A DNA stretch of 64,000 nucleotides from Limnochorda pilosa (GCF_001544015.1 NZ_AP014924.1:3534001-3598000); one strand, 5' to 3'; positions 45,653 to 55,969 are shown, counted from the first letter of the stretch. Notes: generated by a model from the sequence alone, not told the origin. Numbers and translations: made by a program.

Positions 45653-46321
45653 TCACTCCCTCAGCACGTAGCCCGCGCCCCGCACGGTGTGGATGAGGCG
45701 CGGCTCGCCGCCCTCCTCGAGCTTGCGGCGCAGGTAGCCCACGTACACCTCCAGGACGTTGGACTCGCCGCGGAAGTCGTAGCCCCAGACCTCCTCGAGG
45801 ATTCGCTCACGCGGGAGCACCTGCCGCGGGTGGCGCATGAAGAGGTGGAGGAGCTCGTACTCGGTGGTCGTCAGCTCGATGGACCGCTGGCCGCGACGGG
45901 CCTCACGGGTGGCGACGTCCAGCACCAGGTCGCCGAAGCGCAGCTGCTCGGCCGGCGCCTGGCTGCGACGAAGGAGCGCCCGCATCCGGGCCACCAGCTC
46001 CTCGGTGGCGAAGGGTTTCACCAGGTAGTCGTCGGCACCCGCCGTGAGCCCGCGCACCCGGTCTTCCACCGCATCCTTGGCCGTCAGCATGAGGATGGGC
46101 GCCTGCCCCAGCTCCCTCACCCGCCGACAGACCTCGAGGCCATCCACCCCGGGCAGCATCCAGTCCAGCACCACCAGGTCCACCGGCTCGTCCTGGAGCA
46201 TGCGCAGGGCGGCCGGGCCGTCGAACGCCTGGAGCACCTCGAACCCTTCCAGCACCAGGACCCGCCGCAGCATAGCCTGAAGCCTCGGATCGTCGTCCAC
46301 CACCAGGATGCGTTGGCCCAC
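45653..46321 (-). CDS. OmpR/PhoB-family response regulator
   Basis: The 222-aa regulator has a REC domain (ILVVDDD, phospho-acceptor D53 in [11 protein letters not shown] in VKPF) and a C-terminal winged helix ([30 protein letters not shown]). It partners the histidine kinase immediately downstream. Start GTG at 46321 with GGGGA upstream. It is divergent from the 2-oxoacid oxidoreductase genes; a regulatory link to them is possible but not shown. Confidence 0.9.
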   Translation of the reverse strand: MGQRILVVDDDPRLQAMLRRVLVLEGFEVLQAFDGPAALRMLQDEPVDLVVLDWMLPGVDGLEVCRRVRELGQAPILMLTAKDAVEDRVRGLTAGADDYLVKPFATEELVARMRALLRRSQAPAEQLRFGDLVLDVATREARRGQRSIELTTTEYELLHLFMRHPRQVLPRERILEEVWGYDFRGESNVLEVYVGYLRRKLEEGGEPRLIHTVRGAGYVLRE

Positions 46322-46444
46322 GGCTATCCGTCCCCAATCCGGCCGCCTCGGGGCGGTCCGGGGTTCTCCTCTTCAGGGGCATTGTACTGGAGCCTGTCCC
46401 CTCTGTCCAAGACGCCAAATGCCTCCTCGCTGTCGCGAATGGTT

Positions 46445-46450
46445 TATAAT
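46445..46450 (+). promoter_or_regulatory. Consensus -10 box ahead of korA
   Basis: TATAAT at 46445-46450 is a perfect -10 hexamer 124 bp before the korA start. No good -35 box lies 16-18 bp upstream, so an activator-dependent promoter is possible. Confidence 0.4.
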
Positions 46451-46573
46451 GTAGCGCAGGAGATCCCGAGCCAGCCCCGAATGGTTATCGGTACTCCGCG
46501 TCATACAGTGTACAGAGTTCATCGCTGCAGCATCCGCCGGGGCCACCCGGGACGGCTGCTGGGAGGATCAGCC

Positions 46574-48520
46574 TTGAGCACAGACAGGACCGACATCGCC
46601 TGGCGGATCGGCGGCCCCCAGGGGAAGGGTGTGGACACGGCCGCAGGCATCTTCGGCCGTGCCTGCGCGGCGGGGGGCTTCCACGTCTTTGGCCGGCGCG
46701 AGTACTACTCGAACATCATGGGACGCCACAGCTATTTTGACGTGCGGGTGACGGGCCGCCCCGTGGGGGTCCACCGCGACCGGGTCGACCTGCTGGTCAC
46801 CTTCGACACCGAAACCCTGGTGCGCCACGCGGTCTCGGTGGCACCCGGCGGCGTTCTCCTCCACGACGCGTCGGCCGCGGACGTGGCCATCGACGCCATG
46901 GGCTTTCTGGACGATCCGCTCCAGGAAGAGCTGGCGGCCTACCTTGCCGAGCGCGACCTGCCCCCCACCACGGCCGGGCTCCTCGAGGACGCGCGCCGCC
47001 GGGGGGTCACCGTCCTGCCCGTCTCCTACGGCGACCTGACCGAGGCGTTGACCCATGAGCTCGGCGCCTCCCGGGCCTCCGCCGATCGGATGCTGAACAC
47101 GGTGGCCGTGGCCCTTTCCGCAGCTCTGATCAAGTACGACCCCGATCGGGTCAAGCGAGGCGTCGCCCTCACCTTCGGCGACCGGAGCAAGCTGGTGGAG
47201 ATGAACCGTCAGGCGGTGGACCTGGCCTATGCCCACGCCCGCCGGAGTTGGGACCTGGATGCCGTTCCCTTGCGCCTCGGCGTTCGGCCCGAGCGGCCGC
47301 GGCGGCTCTTCGTGACGGGCACCCAGGCCGTGGCCATGGGGAAGATCGCCGGGGGTCTCGCGTTCCAGACCTACTACCCCATCAGCCCGGCCACCGACGA
47401 GAGTGTCTACCTGGAGGCCCACGCCACCTTCCCCACCACGGACGGAGGCCAGGGCTCGGTGCTCGTCTGGCAGACCGAGGACGAGCTCGCCGCCGTGACG
47501 GCCGCGACGGGTGCCGCGCTCACGGGGGCCCGAAGTGCCACGGCCACCTCCGGCCCGGGCTTCTCCCTGATGACCGAGGGCATCGGCTGGGCGGGGATCA
47601 ACGAGGTGCCCCTGGTGGTCACCGTGTACCAGCGGGGCGGGCCTGCCACGGGGCTCCCCACCCGTACCGAGCAGGGGGACCTCCAGTTCGCGGTGCACGG
47701 GGGGCACGGCGACTTCCCCAGGATCGTGCTGGCTTCGGGCGACGTCACCGAGGCGTTCCAGGACGCGGCCCAGGCCTTCAGCTACGCCGAGCGCTACCAG
47801 ACGGTGGTCATCCACCTGATGGACAAGGCGCTGGCCAGCACCACCCTGACGACTGAGCCTTTCGACACGAGCAGGCTGGCCATCGACCGGGGCCTCGTCG
47901 CCAACCCTGCTTCCGACGGGAGCAACGGGACCGTGAGCTTCCCCCGCTTCCGCCCGTCGGAGACGGGCCTCTCGCCCCGGCCCTACCTGGGCCAGCCGGG
48001 CGGCATGCACTGGCTCACGGGTGCCGAGCACACCGAGCTGGGCCGCGTCACCGAGGACCCCATCACCCGGGAGCAGCAGGTGGAAAAACGGCTCCGGAAG
48101 CTGCAGCTGGCCGCTCGCGAGATCCCGGCGGAGGAGAAGCTCCGTCTCTACGGGGACGCCAGCGCACCGCTCACGCTCGTGAGCTGGGGGTCCAACAAGG
48201 CGGCGATCCTCGAGGTCCTGGAGCGCCTGGCCGAGGAGGGCGTGACCGCCCGCCACATCCAGCTTCGGCTCCTCTGGCCCTTCCCGTCGGCGGAGCTGGA
48301 GCCGCTGCTGGCCACCGCCCGGCCCCTGGTCGCCGTCGAGACCAACGCGACCGGGCAGATGGCCCGCCTCCTGAGAGAGCAGACCGGCCGCGCGCCGGAC
48401 CACCTGGTGCTCAAGTACAGCGGCCGTCCCATCTCGGTGGAACAGCTCCTCGATGCCCTCCACCAGATTCTGTCGGGCGCGGCCGGCCCGCGCCTGGTGA
48501 TCCGCAACCCCTACGAGTGA
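46574..48520 (+). CDS. korA: 2-oxoacid:ferredoxin oxidoreductase, fused gamma-alpha subunit
   Basis: The 648-aa protein has an N-terminal gamma domain (IGGPQGKGVDTAAGIF, with NIMGRHSYFDVRV) fused to the alpha (pyrimidine-binding) domain that begins FVTGTQAVAMGKIAGG and includes YYPISPATDES and GPGFSLMTEGIGWAG. Such fusions are typical of 2-oxoglutarate or broad 2-oxoacid:ferredoxin oxidoreductases. The TTG at 46574 follows GGGAGGATC. It works with the beta subunit encoded 51 bp downstream. Substrate choice (2-oxoglutarate or pyruvate) is not certain from sequence. Confidence 0.85.
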   Translation: MSTDRTDIAWRIGGPQGKGVDTAAGIFGRACAAGGFHVFGRREYYSNIMGRHSYFDVRVTGRPVGVHRDRVDLLVTFDTETLVRHAVSVAPGGVLLHDASAADVAIDAMGFLDDPLQEELAAYLAERDLPPTTAGLLEDARRRGVTVLPVSYGDLTEALTHELGASRASADRMLNTVAVALSAALIKYDPDRVKRGVALTFGDRSKLVEMNRQAVDLAYAHARRSWDLDAVPLRLGVRPERPRRLFVTGTQAVAMGKIAGGLAFQTYYPISPATDESVYLEAHATFPTTDGGQGSVLVWQTEDELAAVTAATGAALTGARSATATSGPGFSLMTEGIGWAGINEVPLVVTVYQRGGPATGLPTRTEQGDLQFAVHGGHGDFPRIVLASGDVTEAFQDAAQAFSYAERYQTVVIHLMDKALASTTLTTEPFDTSRLAIDRGLVANPASDGSNGTVSFPRFRPSETGLSPRPYLGQPGGMHWLTGAEHTELGRVTEDPITREQQVEKRLRKLQLAAREIPAEEKLRLYGDASAPLTLVSWGSNKAAILEVLERLAEEGVTARHIQLRLLWPFPSAELEPLLATARPLVAVETNATGQMARLLREQTGRAPDHLVLKYSGRPISVEQLLDALHQILSGAAGPRLVIRNPYE

Positions 48521-48571
48521 GGGACGGCCACCGCCTCCCGACCGAAGGTCTCCCAGAAAGGTGGCGCCTGT

Positions 48572-49534
48572 ATGGCGATGGCAACGGTAACGGTGAAGGA
48601 CTTCCAGGTGGGCTTCCCCAACGACTGGTGCCCGGGGTGCGGCGACTTCGGGATCCTCAACTCCCTCCACCAGGCCCTGGCCGGCTTGGGCCTGAAGCCG
48701 CACGAAGTCGCCGTCTTCGGGGGCATCGGCTGCTCGGGGAAGACCCAGTACTACGTGAACGCCTACGACGTCCACACGCTGCACGGGCGGGTGCTCCCCT
48801 ACGCCACCGGCGCGAAGCTGGCCAACCCCGAGCTGACGGTGGTGGCCGTGGGCGGCGACGGCGACGGTATGGCCATCGGCGCCGGCCACTTCGTGAACGC
48901 AGGGCGGAGCAACCTGGACCTCACCTACATCCTGCACAACAACGAGGTCTACGGGCTCACCAAGGGGCAGGCCTCCCCCACGCTGCCCATGGGCTCCCAG
49001 ACCAAGAGCCTGCCCGAACCCACCATCCAGGGGAGCGTGAACCCGCTCATGCTGGCCCTGGCCTCGGGCTACACCTGGATCGGCCGGGGCTACGCCTTCG
49101 ACGTCCGGGGCCTGGTGGAGCTGATCCAGCGGGCCATCCGCCACAAGGGGCTCTCGTTCCTGGAGGTGCTCCAGCCCTGCCCCACCTACAACAACCTCCA
49201 CACCAAGGCCTGGTTCGCGGGCAAGGACCAGGGCGGCGTACCGAGGGTCGCTCCCCTGGACCCTTCCTACGACCCGGTGATCGAGCCCGACGCTGGCGAG
49301 GGGGCGGTTCGGGCCCGCCTGGGCGCCTTCGTGGTCGAGGCCACTCGGGGCGGCGAGCCGATCCGCACCGGGGTCTTCCTGGAGAACCTGTCCGTTCCGG
49401 ACCTGGGCGAGCGCCTGGCACAGCGCCTGCCGGCGTATCGCCACGCGCCGCCCGCCCACCGGGTGGTGGCCGACGCGAAGGGGCGTTCCAACGCGGACCT
49501 CACCCCTCTCTTCGCCGAGGTGGCGGTCTCCTAG
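48572..49534 (+). CDS. korB: 2-oxoacid:ferredoxin oxidoreductase beta subunit
   Basis: The 320-aa TPP-binding subunit has WCPGCGDFGILNSL, GIGCSGKT, the TPP/Mg motif GGDGDGMAIG with NNEVYGLTKGQASPT, and VLQPCPTYNN. Three conserved cysteines fit the [4Fe-4S] cluster of two-subunit KorAB enzymes. It decarboxylates a 2-oxoacid to acyl-CoA with ferredoxin reduction, or the reverse in reductive carbon fixation. ATG preceded by AAAGGTGG. Confidence 0.87.
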   Translation: MAMATVTVKDFQVGFPNDWCPGCGDFGILNSLHQALAGLGLKPHEVAVFGGIGCSGKTQYYVNAYDVHTLHGRVLPYATGAKLANPELTVVAVGGDGDGMAIGAGHFVNAGRSNLDLTYILHNNEVYGLTKGQASPTLPMGSQTKSLPEPTIQGSVNPLMLALASGYTWIGRGYAFDVRGLVELIQRAIRHKGLSFLEVLQPCPTYNNLHTKAWFAGKDQGGVPRVAPLDPSYDPVIEPDAGEGAVRARLGAFVVEATRGGEPIRTGVFLENLSVPDLGERLAQRLPAYRHAPPAHRVVADAKGRSNADLTPLFAEVAVS

Positions 49535-49553
49535 GTCCCCTGGAGCTGGCCGC

Positions 49554-52522
49554 TCACGGCCGCCCGGCAGGGCGCGGCACCGCCTCGGGGAGCATCTGGT
49601 ACGCCTCGCGGGACGGTTTCAGGGGCCGCATCAACCAGTAGGGGCGTCGCGTCCCGTCGGGCCCGGGGCCGGGACGGGTCAGCTTCAGCCAGCGCTGAAA
49701 GGCCGCCCGCGAGCGGGCCGTATCCACCGCCACCTCGCCGTACCGGTCCGACGCGGCCGCCCGGGTGACCCGTACCCGGACGTGCCAGCAGTGGGCGCCG
49801 GAGATGGGGTCGGGCTGGACCGGAAAGATCAGGTTCTGGTGGACCCCCGCCTCCCGCCACCAGATCCGGCGCGAGTCCGGGTCCGCGCTGTCGAAGGGCG
49901 TCGCCCCATGCACCTGATCCATCCGCCAGCGGCTCCCCTCCCGATCAAGACGAACCAACGCCGAGTTCCACCGGTCGCTGCCGCTCTCCTCGTTCAGGCG
50001 CCAGCGGCCCAGGTGGTGGGAGCAGGCGACCACCCCCGGTCGAATCGCCTCCGTCACCCAGACTCGATCGACCAGGTGGCCGATCTCCGTCTCCACCCGT
50101 ACCAGGTCGCCCGTTTGCACACCGATCCGGGCGGCATCCCGCGGGTGGATCCAGACAGGGTTGTGATGGGCCGTCTCGTAGAGCCACTTGGCGCCGTTCG
50201 TACGGGTGTGGATCAGGGTGGGCAGGCGGAAGGTGGGCAGGAGGATCATCTCCGACGCCTCCCACCGGATCCGGGCGTGGTGCACCTGGCTGGTGATCTC
50301 GGGCATCCGCTGCCGCCCCGCTTCGTCCAGGGGGTAGACGGGCAGCGCGTACTCCGGCCAGCCCCACTCCTTCAGGGTGGTCGAGTAGAACTCCAGGAGC
50401 CCCGAGGGGGTCGGAAAGCCCATCACCGCTTGGCCTTCCACCATCACCCCCACCCGGGTGCGCCCTGCCTCGTCCAGGAAGGGCCCGGGATAGGGCCGGA
50501 AGTTCTCCTTGGGCGGTGGGTCCTCCACGTAGACGCCGCCGTCCTCACTCACCCGCGCACCTTCCAGGACCTCGGGCGGGACGGGCCGTGCGTGCTCCTC
50601 GTAGACCTCCGCGTCCAGCTGGAAGGCGCCGTGGCGACGCATGTACTCCAGGGGCTCGAGCCCCTCCCGGCGGGCGGCCTCGGGCAGGCCCGGAACGCTG
50701 TTCTCGAAGATCCACCGGTAGTACTCGTCGATGCGGATCTTCTCCCCCAGCCGGTAAGGCGACTCGTGGTGCCGGCGGATCCCCAGGGAGCCGTCGGGAT
50801 CGATCCGCCACGAGAGCTCGATCCAGAACTCGTTCTCCTCCCACACCTCGCCCGGATTGGCCTCCCGGGTGTCCGCCGGCACCCGGCCCAGGCGCTCCAT
50901 GGCCACCCGCCGAACCGGCTGCCGGAAGCCGATCCAGCGGGCCGCGTGGGTCTCGTAGCTGTGCAGGTCGTGGCGCTCGGGCGCGAGACCCATGGGGAGC
51001 ACGTAGTCCGCGTACTGGGCCGTTTCGCTCCAGGTGGGGGTCAGCGCCACGTGGAGCCCGATCCGGTCCGAGGTCAGCATTTCGATCCACGAGAACCCGT
51101 CGGGGTTGGTCCACACCGGGTTGTAGACCCTGGTGAAGTAGACGTCGATCCGCTGGTCCTGGCGCTCCAGCAGGTGCGGCAGCAGGAAGCTCACCTCGAA
51201 GTGGGCCAGAGGGTACTCGCGGGGCCACGCCACCTCGTTCCACACCGACGGCGGGTACGGGTGGCTCGGGGGCCTGGGGACGAACTTGGCGGACGCGTTG
51301 GGCAGGCACCCTCCCCGGGTTCCCACCGAGCCCGTGAGCACGTGCAGGAAGAAGAGGTTCCGGGCCACCATCCAGCCGCCCAGGTGGCCGGCCGAGGCCC
51401 CGCGCCAGACGTGGCTCGCGAAGGCGGTTCCAGCCCGGCCGATCTCCCGGGCCACCGCCCGGAGCACGCCAGGCTCCACCCCGCATTCGCCGGCCGCCCA
51501 CTCGGGTGTATACGGGCGGTAGAGCTCCCGCAGGAGCCAGAGGAACCCCTCGAAGCCCTCGGCGGGCGGCGCCTGGGGAAGGCGTCCTTCCTCCACCAGG
51601 CGTTCGAGGTACGCCTCGTCGGCCATGAGCTGGCGCCAGTTCACCCAGCGCCGGACGAACCCGGTGTTCACCAGCCCTTCGTCGACCAGGACGTGGGCCA
51701 GGGCCAGCAGCATCCCCGCCTCGGTGCCGGGCCAGGGGCTGAGCCAGTAGTCCGCCGCGGCGGCGGTGTTGGAGAGCCGCGGGTCCACCACGGCCATCCT
51801 GGTTCCGGCTTCCTTGGCCTCCATGATCCGCTGCGCGTGGGGGTTGAAGTAGTGCCCCGCCTCCAGGTGGGAGGAGAGGAGCAGGATGAACCGGGCATGG
51901 GCGTGGTCTGGGGCCGGGCGGTCGATGCCCATCCATGCGGCGTAGCCCACCCGGGCCCCCGACGAGCAGATGTTCGTGTGGGAGTTGTGCCCGTCGACGC
52001 CCCAAGTCTGGAGGACCCGCTCGGTGAAGAGGTCCTCGCCCGGCCGCCCCACGTGGTACATCACCGCATCCTTCCGGCCGGCTTGGAGGGCGGCCCGAAC
52101 CCGGGCCGCGATGTCGTCCAGCGCCTCGTCCCACTCCACCCGCTCCCACCGGCCTTCCCCCGGGCCCCCACCCGCCGCAGCGGGTGAAGGATCCGGTCGG
52201 GGTTGGTCACCTGGGAGACGGTGGCCGGACCCTTGGCGCAGTTCCGCCCGCGGCTGGCCGGATGAAGCGGCTGGCCCTCCAGCTTGCGGATCTCCAGGTT
52301 CTCGGTGTCCACGTACGCCAGGAGCCCGCAGGCCGCCTCGCAGTTGAAGCAGACGGTGGGCACGAGGGTGTACTCGCGCTCCACCTTGCGGGGCCAGGCC
52401 CGGGCGTCGAGCTCCCGCCAGCGCTCCCACCGCTTCGCCGGGGGATGGGTCTGCAGGCCGCCGAAACCCGCGAACGCCTCACCCGAACGGGCCGTCCTCT
52501 CCTCCGCTCCCGCCCTTCTCAT
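49554..52522 (-). CDS. Molybdopterin-dependent oxidoreductase catalytic subunit, with one frameshift
   Basis: The N-terminal part from ATG 52522 carries the [4Fe-4S] motif CFNCEAACG and CAKG. After RRVGARG the frame breaks in a G5 run on the coding strand near 52160; one extra G would join it to GEGRWERVEWDEALDD, and the next frame runs to 49554. Corrected length is about 988 aa. Further motifs are GRPGEDLFTERV, HVWRGASAGHLGG and a late molybdopterin-binding domain. No Tat signal is seen, so it should act in the cytoplasm, as in SoeABC-type sulfite dehydrogenase. Polysulfide or thiosulfate reductase are alternatives. GGGAGGGG supports the start. It is last in the sulfur operon. Confidence 0.72.
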
Positions 52523-52612
52523 GATCCACACCCCTCCCGAACGAGGCCGGCACCCTCACAGGCGATCCCGCCGGCCGCCGGGGGTGCCCGCTTTCACGGC
52601 TCGTCTAACCTC

Positions 52613-53260
52613 CTACCTTGACCGCCCCGATGCCTGCTGGGCCGGCTGGACCAACGGGTACCCGGCCTCGGTCCAGGCGCCGATCCCGCCGAGCACCAGC
52701 GTCACGTCCTGGAACCCCTCCCGGAGTAGGAGGCTCGCGGCCAACCCCGAGCGCACCTGGTCGTTGCACAGGACCAGCCACCGGGCGGTGGGGTCCAGCT
52801 CGCCCAGCTGCCCCCAAACCTCACCGTGGGGGATGTTCTGGGCCCCCTCCACGTGGCCCCACTGGAACTCGAACCCCTCCCGGACGTCCAGCATCCGGGC
52901 GCCGCCCTCTTCCATCTCCCGGCGGGCGCCCGCCGCGTCCGTGGTGGCCAGCCGCCCCAGCGAGGTCTCGCCGCTCCATGCGGCGACACCGCCCGCCAGG
53001 TGTCCTTCCACGCGGAAGCCCGCCTGGGTCAGGAGCCGCTCCGCGATGGGTCCCAAGGCCGGTGGGTCCATCACCAGCACGTACCGGCGCTCCCGGGGCA
53101 GGGCCAGGGCGGCCCGCTCGCCCAGATCGTGCCGCCCGAACTGGAGGCAGAGGCTCCCGGGAAGGTGGCCCTCGGCGAACTGGTGGGGAGGCCGCAGGTC
53201 GAGGGGTACGGCCCCGTCGTTCGCCAGGGTCCGGAAGGCGTCCAGGCTCAGCGCGCCCAT
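52613..53260 (-). CDS. Tandem rhodanese sulfurtransferase
   Basis: The 215-aa protein has two rhodanese repeats. The first (residues 1-105) lacks the catalytic cysteine (VLVMDPPA where C is expected). The second (112-205) has RMLDVREGFEFQWGHVEGA and the active-site LVLCNDQVRSG. It probably moves sulfane sulfur. The ATG lies 4 bp after the metallo-beta-lactamase gene, and it precedes the molybdoenzyme gene by 90 bp. Rhodanese, TusA and DsrE2 are a known sulfur-transfer set in sulfur oxidisers. Confidence 0.8.
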   Translation of the reverse strand: MGALSLDAFRTLANDGAVPLDLRPPHQFAEGHLPGSLCLQFGRHDLGERAALALPRERRYVLVMDPPALGPIAERLLTQAGFRVEGHLAGGVAAWSGETSLGRLATTDAAGARREMEEGGARMLDVREGFEFQWGHVEGAQNIPHGEVWGQLGELDPTARWLVLCNDQVRSGLAASLLLREGFQDVTLVLGGIGAWTEAGYPLVQPAQQASGRSR

Positions 53261-53264
53261 GGCC

Positions 53265-54041
53265 TCACCCCGCCTCCAGACCCAGGTTCCGGCGCTTGAT
53301 GTTCTGGTAGTTGTGGGGCAGCGGCTTCAGCGTCGAGACCACGAACTCGGCGAAACGCTCCGCGTCCGGTTGCTGGAGGGCCAGGTTGAACCGGCGCTCG
53401 TACGCCAGGGTCGACGCCGCCTTGCCGCTCATGTTGACGCCCCCGCAGGCGGAGCCGCCGAAGTGGCCCGGGTAGACCTCCACGTGGTCGGGCAGGGCGA
53501 GGAGCCGCTGGGTGAGGCTTTCATAGAGGTGTTCGGCCCGCTCGCGGGCGTCCCAGACGTCCAGGCTTCGATCGCCCACGAGCAAATCGGGCCGGGCCAC
53601 GTCGCCCACGAAGAGGGTGTCGCCCGTCAGGACGAACCAGGGCTCGTCGGAACGGGCCGTGTCCGTCACCAGCAGGCAGACGTGCTCCGGAGTGTGTCCT
53701 GGGGTGTAGAGCGCCTTCACCTGGACCGCCCCCACCTGGAGGACCTGGCCGTCGGCGAGGGGCGTGAAGTCGAAGCGCACCAGCCCCCGGGCGTGCTCAC
53801 CCAGGTAGTAGGCCGCACCCGTCGCTTCAGCCAGCTCCCGGCCCAAGGAGACATGGTCCGCATGCACATGGGTGTCGATCACGTGGCGGATCGTCACGCC
53901 CCGATCGGCCGCCTCCATCAGGTACTCGTCCATTCCCACGCCGGCCACGGGATCGACCACAACTGCCTCCTTGGCCTTGGGGCAGCCGAGGAAGTACGAA
54001 GCGCACCCGCTGGGGCCGTAATGGATCTGCCGGAAGATCAT
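53265..54041 (-). CDS. Metallo-beta-lactamase-fold hydrolase, persulfide dioxygenase-like
   Basis: The 258-aa protein has THVHADHVSLG (metal-binding HxHxDH), YTPGHTPEH, LTGDTLFVGDVARPD and YPGHFGGSACGG, the layout of ETHE1/persulfide dioxygenase and related MBL proteins, ending PHNYQNIKRRNLGLE. In this sulfur operon, oxidation of a glutathione- or thiol-bound persulfide to sulfite is the likely role. The ATG at 54041 has GGGAGG upstream; the open frame before it is only GC-driven. It is intact, unlike the deleted relative at 24051-24731. Confidence 0.8.
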   Translation of the reverse strand: MIFRQIHYGPSGCASYFLGCPKAKEAVVVDPVAGVGMDEYLMEAADRGVTIRHVIDTHVHADHVSLGRELAEATGAAYYLGEHARGLVRFDFTPLADGQVLQVGAVQVKALYTPGHTPEHVCLLVTDTARSDEPWFVLTGDTLFVGDVARPDLLVGDRSLDVWDARERAEHLYESLTQRLLALPDHVEVYPGHFGGSACGGVNMSGKAASTLAYERRFNLALQQPDAERFAEFVVSTLKPLPHNYQNIKRRNLGLEAG

Positions 54042-54133
54042 CGTTGTCCCTCCCGTCCGGTGTTGCCTTGCGTTGCCTTGCAGAAGGGGATCGACCCTCC
54101 GTCCTCGCGGGCCGTCCCCTTGGTCCGGCGCGC

Positions 54134-55711
54134 CTAGCTCAGCGGCACCGACTGGCCCGCCTGGACGTACGCGTGCTCGTGGGCCAGGGCTCCCATCAGG
54201 GCCAGCGCCGCGGCCGCTCCTCCCCAACCGATCGCGGCAGCTCCGGCACCGGCGGCCGCGAGGAGGATCCCTCCCCAGAAGAGCCCGGAGAACGCACCGC
54301 GGATCAGGTGGTCCGCGGCCTGGCGCCCGTCCGCCGTCGGATGGCCCACGGCCACCTCCGACAGGGCCAGCGTGGCATGCAGGATCGCCGCGGCCACCAG
54401 GAGGTTCCGCAGCACTGTGGTGCCCGCACCTCCCGCCGCAAGCGCGACGTCCAGGATCAGGACCCCAGCGGCGCCCGCCAGGACCGCCTGCACCAGCAGG
54501 TGAAGCGGTAGGATGGGGCTCTGCCAGAGGTCCCTGGCCCGCGCCTGGGCGAAGAGGAAGGCGGTGTAGACGGCGGTCGCGGCTGCGAGGAGCACCCCGG
54601 GCGCTCGCAAGCCCTGAGCCATTCCTTCCCAGCCCGCGAGGCGCCCCGTCACGTCCGCCGCCAGGAGCGCGCCGTAAAGGGTGATCAGGAAGGCGCCCCG
54701 GGCCAGCCACGAGCGCCACTGGGGCCGCACCAGGATCCGCCAGAAGCGGGCAGGCTGCTCCAGGTCTGCGACCAGGAGCAGCCCCGTGGCCCCCAGGAAG
54801 AGAAGCGCCAGCAGGCTGGAGGCCAGCTCGACCGCCGGACTTAGCCTCAGGCCCGCCCACGCCATCGCCGCGGAGACCAGGTAGGCCCCGGCCGCCAGGG
54901 ACTTGGTCCAGGTATAGGCGGACACCCTCCAGTCCCAGGGCGGGCCGTGGGGGACATCGTACTGCACGATGGCCGCCGCCGAGCTCCTCCCGGGGCCTCC
55001 ATCGTGCCGTCCGGGGCCCGCGCCGTGACGGAGGTGGCCGTTCACCCCAGGCCCGCCCCGCAAGGGCGCTGGCCCCGGGCGCGCCACGGGGGCCGGATAG
55101 CGTTCGCGCTGCTCCGCGGCGGCGTGGAGCACGGGCACTTGGGCCAGGGCCGGCACTCGGGTGAAGAGGCTGCTGTCGACGTAGAAGAGCTTGGGCTGCG
55201 TCGCCTTTTCGGGCTTGCGCACCTCGGCCTTCCCGGTGGCCACCCACCGGGAGACCTCGCTGGTGGGGTCCGAAAGGTCGCCCACGATGATGGCCCGCTC
55301 GGGGCAGACGGCCACGCAGGCAGGCTCCAGGCCCTGGTCGATCCGGTGGGCGCAGAAGTTGCACTTCTCGGCGCTGTGGCTCACCGGATCGATGTAGAGG
55401 GCGTCGTACGGACAGGCCGCCATGCACGCCTTGCAGCCGATGCAGACCTCCCGGTCGAAGTCCACGATGCCGTCGAGGCGGCGATGGAGAGCCTCCACGG
55501 GGCAGATGGCGACGCAGGGTGCATCCTCGCACTGGTTGCACCGGGTTACCTGGAAGTGGCGCTCCACGTTCGGGTAGAGCCCCACCTCCACCTGCTTCAC
55601 GTAGGTCCGGGTTACCCCTATGGGTACCTGGTGCTCTGCCTTGCAGGCAATGGTGCAGGCATGACAGCCGATGCACCGGCTCTGGTCGATGACCTTCCCC
55701 CAGAGCGCCAT
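54134..55711 (-). CDS. Fused NrfC-type ferredoxin and NrfD-type membrane subunit
   Basis: The 525-aa protein joins two usually separate subunits. Residues 1-180 hold four [4Fe-4S] motifs (CIGCHACTIAC, CNQCEDAPC, CIGCKACMAAC, CNFCAHRI). After a proline/glycine-rich linker (about 205-250) residues 260-520 form an NrfD/PsrC-like membrane domain with eight hydrophobic segments, including LEQPARFWRILVRP and a final HEHAYVQAGQ. It should carry electrons between the molybdoenzyme and the quinone pool. The ATG is 3 bp after tusA with AAGGGGAG upstream. Confidence 0.83.
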   Translation of the reverse strand: MALWGKVIDQSRCIGCHACTIACKAEHQVPIGVTRTYVKQVEVGLYPNVERHFQVTRCNQCEDAPCVAICPVEALHRRLDGIVDFDREVCIGCKACMAACPYDALYIDPVSHSAEKCNFCAHRIDQGLEPACVAVCPERAIIVGDLSDPTSEVSRWVATGKAEVRKPEKATQPKLFYVDSSLFTRVPALAQVPVLHAAAEQRERYPAPVARPGPAPLRGGPGVNGHLRHGAGPGRHDGGPGRSSAAAIVQYDVPHGPPWDWRVSAYTWTKSLAAGAYLVSAAMAWAGLRLSPAVELASSLLALLFLGATGLLLVADLEQPARFWRILVRPQWRSWLARGAFLITLYGALLAADVTGRLAGWEGMAQGLRAPGVLLAAATAVYTAFLFAQARARDLWQSPILPLHLLVQAVLAGAAGVLILDVALAAGGAGTTVLRNLLVAAAILHATLALSEVAVGHPTADGRQAADHLIRGAFSGLFWGGILLAAAGAGAAAIGWGGAAAALALMGALAHEHAYVQAGQSVPLS

Positions 55712-55714
55712 GGC

Positions 55715-55969
55715 TCAGCTCCCCTTGCGGACGTAGTAGCGGAAGACCCCGTCCTGCTCCTCCCAGTGGAGCAGTTGATGCTCCTGGCTCTCGCACCAGG
55801 CGGGGATGTCCGTGACGGATCCCCGGTCGGTGGCGAGGATCTCGAGCACATCTCCCGCGTCCAGATCCTGCATGGCCTGCCGGGCGCGAACCACCGGCAT
55901 GGGACACAGGAGCCCCCGTGCGTCCAGGCTGGAGTCCACCCGGTCGGGCCGGGCGGTTTGCGGCTGCAC
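55715..55969 (-). CDS. tusA: TusA-type sulfur carrier protein
   Basis: The 84-aa protein contains LDARGLLCPMPVVRARQAM, with the sulfur-carrying cysteine in the CPMP motif, and TDRGSVTDIPAWCESQEH, the second conserved TusA segment. It passes persulfide sulfur between partners such as rhodanese and DsrE2. The GTG at 55969 has GGGAGG eight bases upstream; a GTG three codons earlier overlaps that site. It lies between dsrE2 and the NrfCD fusion. Confidence 0.87.
   Translation of the reverse strand: MQPQTARPDRVDSSLDARGLLCPMPVVRARQAMQDLDAGDVLEILATDRGSVTDIPAWCESQEHQLLHWEEQDGVFRYYVRKGS

Noticed and set aside
46568-49459. 963-codon open frame antisense to korA and korB
   Set aside because: It mirrors two well-conserved genes, has no family features and a histidine/glycine-rich composition. 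In GC-rich DNA such antisense frames stay open by codon bias.
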